Source: Bacteroidota bacterium (GTDB lineage: Bacteria > Bacteroidota > Bacteroidia > Bacteroidales > PUMT01). Taken from it: a DNA stretch of 9,248 nucleotides. The notes under the pieces are model-generated. The model did not search any database, had not been told where the DNA came from, and saw only the letters and a program-made list of their open reading frames with translations. Positions 6,701-9,248 of the stretch are shown piece by piece. The stretch spans positions 1 to 9,248 of the forward strand of contig PXAP01000097.1 of assembly GCA_003567115.1 (NCBI GenBank), read 5' to 3'. The translations under genes and the position numbers were made by a program. Position 1 is the stretch's first letter, and every line of letters begins with the position of its first letter.

Positions 6701-9054
6701 TTAATGAAACACAACTTTATGATTTTGACCTTGGCGGAAGTTTTTTTGAAGAAACCCTCGATTTTTCCTTCTCTTTCAAAGATGACCAGCAAAGGGATAT
6801 TTTCCTGATTGATGCACTGGTGGAGAGCAGGGAAGAGATGTATCATTTCAGCATAGATCCCGGAAATCTGATCCTCAATTACGAAAATTGGGAAATACAT
6901 CCCGAAAACACAATAGTTACAGGAAGAGAATATCTGCGGATCAGTAATTTTATACTGGAAAACCATGAAGCCCTGCTCTCGGTCAGCAGCCGTGATGTGG
7001 ATGAATACGACGATTTTATCCATATCACCCTAAGGCAGTTTGACCTATACGGGCTGACCAGCTTTGCTGAGGATATTGTTGCCTTAAGGAGCGGGGTACT
7101 TGATGGGAACATCACAATAAGGGATATATACAGGGAAACCAGCTTTACGGCGGACCTCAGCATAAAAAACCTGATATGGGAAGACCACTCTATTGAGCTG
7201 ATAAACCTTCAGGCAGAGGATATCGATCCCGGTCATATCCATATCGATGCCGCCATGGAACATAAAGGTACGGCCTTAAGTGCCCGGGGAGATTACTGTT
7301 TTGGTGAAGATCCCCTTATTGACATGGAGATAATCATGGACAAGCTTAACCTGCAATTAATTGAGATTTTCGTGGGAGATAACATAACCCATCTGAGCGG
7401 TTTTGTTACCGGCAAAATGGATGCAGAAGGGCACCCCGCGAGACCGGAACTTACCGGAGAGCTTAACTTTACCGAAGCTGCCTTCAGGGTACCCCAGCTA
7501 AATGCAGGCTATTTTCTGAAAAAAGAACAAGTCACGTTCGACAGGCATAATATCAGGCTGCAGGATTTCATACTCGAAGATTCACTTGGAAGAAGGGCTG
7601 GTATTAACGGGACGGTGGACTTTGAGGATTTTGATAATCTTATTTTCAACCTCAGGTTCATAACAAGCAACTTCCTGCTTATGAACCTGCAGGAGAGACA
7701 AAACGATATGTATTACGGGAGATTACTGGTGGACAGCGACCTGCGCATAAGGGGAAGCCACCACAACCCTTCGGTTGAAGGCAGTTTGAAGTTAAACAAA
7801 GGTTCGGAGTTCAATTTCAGGGTGCCTCAGACAACACCCGAAGCTATAGGTGGCGAAGGGGTTGTCGAGTTCATACCGCCGGAAGAAGAGGAGCTTTTCC
7901 GGGAAGTGGTTGACAGGGTGCATCCTGATGAGCTTAGGTCTGCATTTGAATTATTGACTGTAAAGCTTAACGTAGAACTGGACAGGGAAACGGAGCTGAT
8001 GATCATAATTGATGAAATAGCCGGCGATCACCTGGAGCTCCAGGGAGGAGGAGTGTTGACCTTCGGTATTGAACCCGGGGGTATAATAAGCCTTACCGGC
8101 AGGTATGAGATAACCGGGGGGGAGTACCTTCTTTCATTCCACGAGGTGGCCAGAAGGAATTTCAGGATAAGGGAAGGAAGCAATATTATATGGACGGGAG
8201 ATCCTCTGGAGGCAGAACTTGACATTACTGCAATTTACACGGTACGGACAGGTGCAGAAGAGCTTATGAGACCCAATATCAGGGCTGACCAGGCTGCCGG
8301 TGCCCGGATCAGGCGGCAATATCCTTTTCTGGTATACCTCAATCTGCAGGGAGACCTTATGGCTCCACATATAAATTTTGAGCTGGATATGCCACCAGAG
8401 CACCGGGGTGCACTCGACGGATCTATCATGGCAAGGATAAATGAAATAAACGGGAATGAATCGGAACTCAACAAACAGGTTTTTGCCCTGCTTATTCTGG
8501 GAAGCTTTATTCACGAAAATCCCTTTGCAGCTGCCATGGGACCAGGCATCGGTACCACCGTCCGGTCATCTGCCAGCCAGATCCTTTCACAACAGCTGAA
8601 CCGCCTTTCAGATGAGTATATCAGGGGTATTAACATTAGTTTTGAACTGGAATCATATGAGGTTGACAGGGAGGAGCATCCTGTAGGCAGAACTGAACTG
8701 CAAATGGAAGTGTCGAGGGATTTCTTCAATGACAGGGTCAGGGTTGTCGTGGGAGGCAACATTGAACTGGAAGATGAAACCCACCGGCAAACCAGTCCGG
8801 GAGATATCGCAGGCGACTTCTCTTTCGAGTACCTGATTACACCTGAAGGTAACCTGATCTTCAGAGGATTCAGGAAAAAGGAATATGGTGACCTGATTGA
8901 AGGAGAATTGACCAGGACCGGTGTTTCCCTGGTTTTCTCCAGGAGCTATGACAGGTTCAGGGACCTCTTCAAAAGAGAAGAGGAGACGGAAGTACCGATG
9001 CCCGAAGAAGATGAAATTTCGATAGACAAGGAACTTGAAGATGAATTACGGTAA
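3712..9054 (+). CDS. tamB: TamB-like translocation and assembly module protein
   Basis: A 1780-aa AsmA/TamB superfamily protein of the envelope. Residues about 10-38 are a basic-flanked transmembrane anchor (RKYIIRIF, then a long Leu/Ile/Val/Phe stretch), so the rest lies in the periplasm. The AsmA-like start continues as about 1300 residues of repeated beta strands, expected to form the hydrophobic groove that bridges the membranes. The C-terminal TamB domain (formerly DUF490), roughly residues 1330-1750, shows YEITGGEY (1465-1472), SNIIWTGDP (1490-1498), QVFALLILGSF (1589-1599) and, near the end, YLITPEGNLIFRGF. The tail is acidic. TamB works with a TamA or TamL Omp85 partner in outer-membrane assembly, and relatives are implicated in phospholipid transport; the next gene looks like that partner. 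Two low-complexity linkers (about 142-185 and 839-915) contain in-frame DNA repeats. ATG 3712 is the only good start; a stop lies in frame at 3643. Confidence 0.93.
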   Translation: MLSGKLRKYIIRIFRLLAWLLGSFFVIFLLVIVILQFTAVQTWITGRIASRLAEETGAVIEVERVAIRFPKSLGLKGIYIEDPGGDTLVHAGSIYADIRMTALLKNRLHINSLEIDNLTGFITREKPDTVFNFQFLADTFATGAENKEPVNDGREKQGIVPAKEKEMSPSGENGSVPAKEESPFSIHLNRVNLKNINIHFEDHFSGTRLISRVGYLQTRLDRSDLLNGKYHAGKTVINESNVHLYTYEPSFPPDEPDPETPDIDISLVSLDITDSGFFAESRNGSYLGIETAMLNIIPESFSLQDKFINVNSLKTENLSTSIIRPPDDETAGYRSGTDEEIALSVPEQEFRFSEIMAWTVGMGSMDITNSLFSLRKENTPLSEEDFDPGNFSLGNIDLSAENLFAGPDSLHLDLSDLNMLVSEIFRLDHMSLELSLGTRSSAVDLRMQTAGSRIGLDLDMEADLLDFATEHLFKQDMFLTVEDTHVNEDLAFFFPAIRSYYFNWPDTEAVEINGRITGSVANIALDSLQLTGPGLFQAFIEGDIAGLPQTDHLFLDISDLSLFATPGEFFANMPDKYQLSGVSLPEFVYARGRFLGAPRNFETEMEINSSMGDASVMASMNGDNGQQSSFEGQLFSGSFDIAKLLQTELFQQPVSFDLGFRGEGLEPEIMELEATLEMGQLLIMDYSYDDIKLDLALKDSVASVSASYSDAFLAMDINAGAGIFKETATAKGEIRVDYAVLDELGVATDQVVLGTEMEADIVFDPADFFSGNIIISNTNIAVNGDIYSVPEMVIRSDSRPQDYLFEFSSGFLNTTYKGNITPAGIPGILAEHLTDYFSVPDTPGQPDNNNYTTDTASASGPEETAHTENKPAVADITTAGNTTNSGDTTNSWNSATKGNSINTGGTTDAVDTTDKYFDIEMHLYPDDVISSVLVPAIEKYDTLSVSAVYESLAHKLTLNAAINQIHYGGLEMENFEARVSSDPGKMNFGIFLNSLNINETQLYDFDLGGSFFEETLDFSFSFKDDQQRDIFLIDALVESREEMYHFSIDPGNLILNYENWEIHPENTIVTGREYLRISNFILENHEALLSVSSRDVDEYDDFIHITLRQFDLYGLTSFAEDIVALRSGVLDGNITIRDIYRETSFTADLSIKNLIWEDHSIELINLQAEDIDPGHIHIDAAMEHKGTALSARGDYCFGEDPLIDMEIIMDKLNLQLIEIFVGDNITHLSGFVTGKMDAEGHPARPELTGELNFTEAAFRVPQLNAGYFLKKEQVTFDRHNIRLQDFILEDSLGRRAGINGTVDFEDFDNLIFNLRFITSNFLLMNLQERQNDMYYGRLLVDSDLRIRGSHHNPSVEGSLKLNKGSEFNFRVPQTTPEAIGGEGVVEFIPPEEEELFREVVDRVHPDELRSAFELLTVKLNVELDRETELMIIIDEIAGDHLELQGGGVLTFGIEPGGIISLTGRYEITGGEYLLSFHEVARRNFRIREGSNIIWTGDPLEAELDITAIYTVRTGAEELMRPNIRADQAAGARIRRQYPFLVYLNLQGDLMAPHINFELDMPPEHRGALDGSIMARINEINGNESELNKQVFALLILGSFIHENPFAAAMGPGIGTTVRSSASQILSQQLNRLSDEYIRGINISFELESYEVDREEHPVGRTELQMEVSRDFFNDRVRVVVGGNIELEDETHRQTSPGDIAGDFSFEYLITPEGNLIFRGFRKKEYGDLIEGELTRTGVSLVFSRSYDRFRDLFKREEETEVPMPEEDEISIDKELEDELR
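4183..4251 (+). repeat. Duplicated 21-base segment in first tamB linker
   Basis: Bases 4183-4203 and 4231-4251 match at 20 of 21 positions and lie exactly 48 bases apart. They encode VPAKE at residues 160-164 and 176-180 in a Lys/Glu/Pro-rich linker between the AsmA-like start and the next beta-rich segment. The reading frame is preserved, as expected for a tolerated spacer duplication. Confidence 0.85.
6349..6456 (+). repeat. In-frame 18-base minisatellite in tamB
   Basis: Six consecutive 18-base units run from 6349 to 6456 and encode GNTTNS, GDTTNS, WNSATK, GNSINT, GGTTDA and VDTTDK (residues 880-915). The first two units differ at one base; later ones are more diverged. Bases 6331-6348 (ADITTA) may be a seventh, degenerate unit. 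The array ends a Thr/Ser/Asn/Asp-rich linker beginning near residue 839, after which beta-strand sequence resumes at YFDIEMHLYP. Copy-number change by whole units would keep the frame. Confidence 0.9.
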
Positions 9055-9248
9055 ATCTTATATTATTAAATCAAATTTTTCACTCATCCGGCGATGGTGC
9101 AGGCAGGTTGGTTATTGCAGCTCCATCCCGGTTTCAAACACATTCCATCTTATTCCGGTCATCTTTGCCATGGTGCTTTCCGGGTCATGTACCGGGCTCA
9201 GGCATCTGGAAGAGGAGCAAAAGCTCTATACAGGCAGCCGCATCAAAA
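9041..9248 (+). CDS. tamL: TamL-like Omp85 lipoprotein, N-terminal fragment
   Basis: The first 69 codons of a gene running off the right edge. The frame is open from ATG 9041 and overlaps the end of tamB by 14 bases, so translation is likely coupled. A basic 34-residue front (with RRWCRQ) precedes a hydrophobic stretch FHLIPVIFAMVLSGS and Cys50, the likely lipidation site, though Ser at -3 makes a loose lipobox. The following HLEEEQKLYTG resembles the start of Bacteroidota TamL proteins, where a conserved Leu/Glu-rich segment leads into (K/E)LYTG before the POTRA domains. TamL is the lipid-anchored TamA relative of this phylum, expected to form an outer-membrane barrel partnered with TamB. 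A later ATG at 9170 would remove most of the signal peptide. POTRA and barrel lie outside the window, so the assignment rests on this short stretch and its position after tamB. Confidence 0.7.
   Translation, partial: MNYGKSYIIKSNFSLIRRWCRQVGYCSSIPVSNTFHLIPVIFAMVLSGSCTGLRHLEEEQKLYTGSRIK

Noticed and set aside
8116..8122. Run of seven G in tamB as a phase-variation switch
   Set aside because: A single G7 tract encoding Gly-Gly within the conserved TamB domain is short, and nothing else suggests switching.

Overview
The window reads as chromosomal DNA from a Bacteroidota bacterium, probably of the Bacteroidales/Marinilabiliales type. The evidence is protein style and gene neighbourhood: a TPR plus PD40-propeller surface protein, a lipoprotein with a loose Bacteroidota lipobox, and a very large TamB-like gene overlapping the start of what looks like a lipid-anchored Omp85 (TamL). 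Shine-Dalgarno sequences are weak or absent, and candidate promoters resemble the Bacteroidota TAnnTTTG -7 box. Base composition is moderate, and nothing indicates phage, transposon or plasmid DNA.

Layout. Minus strand, right to left: a lipoprotein of unknown function (2733-3338) is followed closely by a Gfo/Idh/MocA oxidoreductase (1598 to about 2704), probably one transcript. Next comes a 539-base gap (1059-1597) holding two 85-base direct repeats, a rho-independent terminator and a candidate promoter. That promoter would serve a TPR/PD40 protein that runs off the left edge (1-1058). A 373-base divergent spacer (3339-3711) with a perfect 14-base palindrome and two candidate -7 boxes separates this from the plus-strand genes. 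There tamB (3712-9054, 1780 aa) fills most of the window, and its last 14 bases overlap the start of tamL (9041 to the right edge).

How the genes fit together. TamB and TamL would form the inner-to-outer-membrane translocation and assembly module. TamB is anchored in the inner membrane and spans the periplasm; TamL is the outer-membrane partner. The TPR/PD40 protein and the lipoprotein are also envelope proteins, but no functional link to TAM can be seen. The oxidoreductase is cytoplasmic and its substrate cannot be read from sequence.

The least ordinary signals are an 18-base in-frame minisatellite inside tamB, the paired intergenic repeat with an 18-codon hydrophobic ORF reading out of one copy, and the palindrome beside a candidate tamB promoter. 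I found no convincing new defence, mobile or biosynthetic system.
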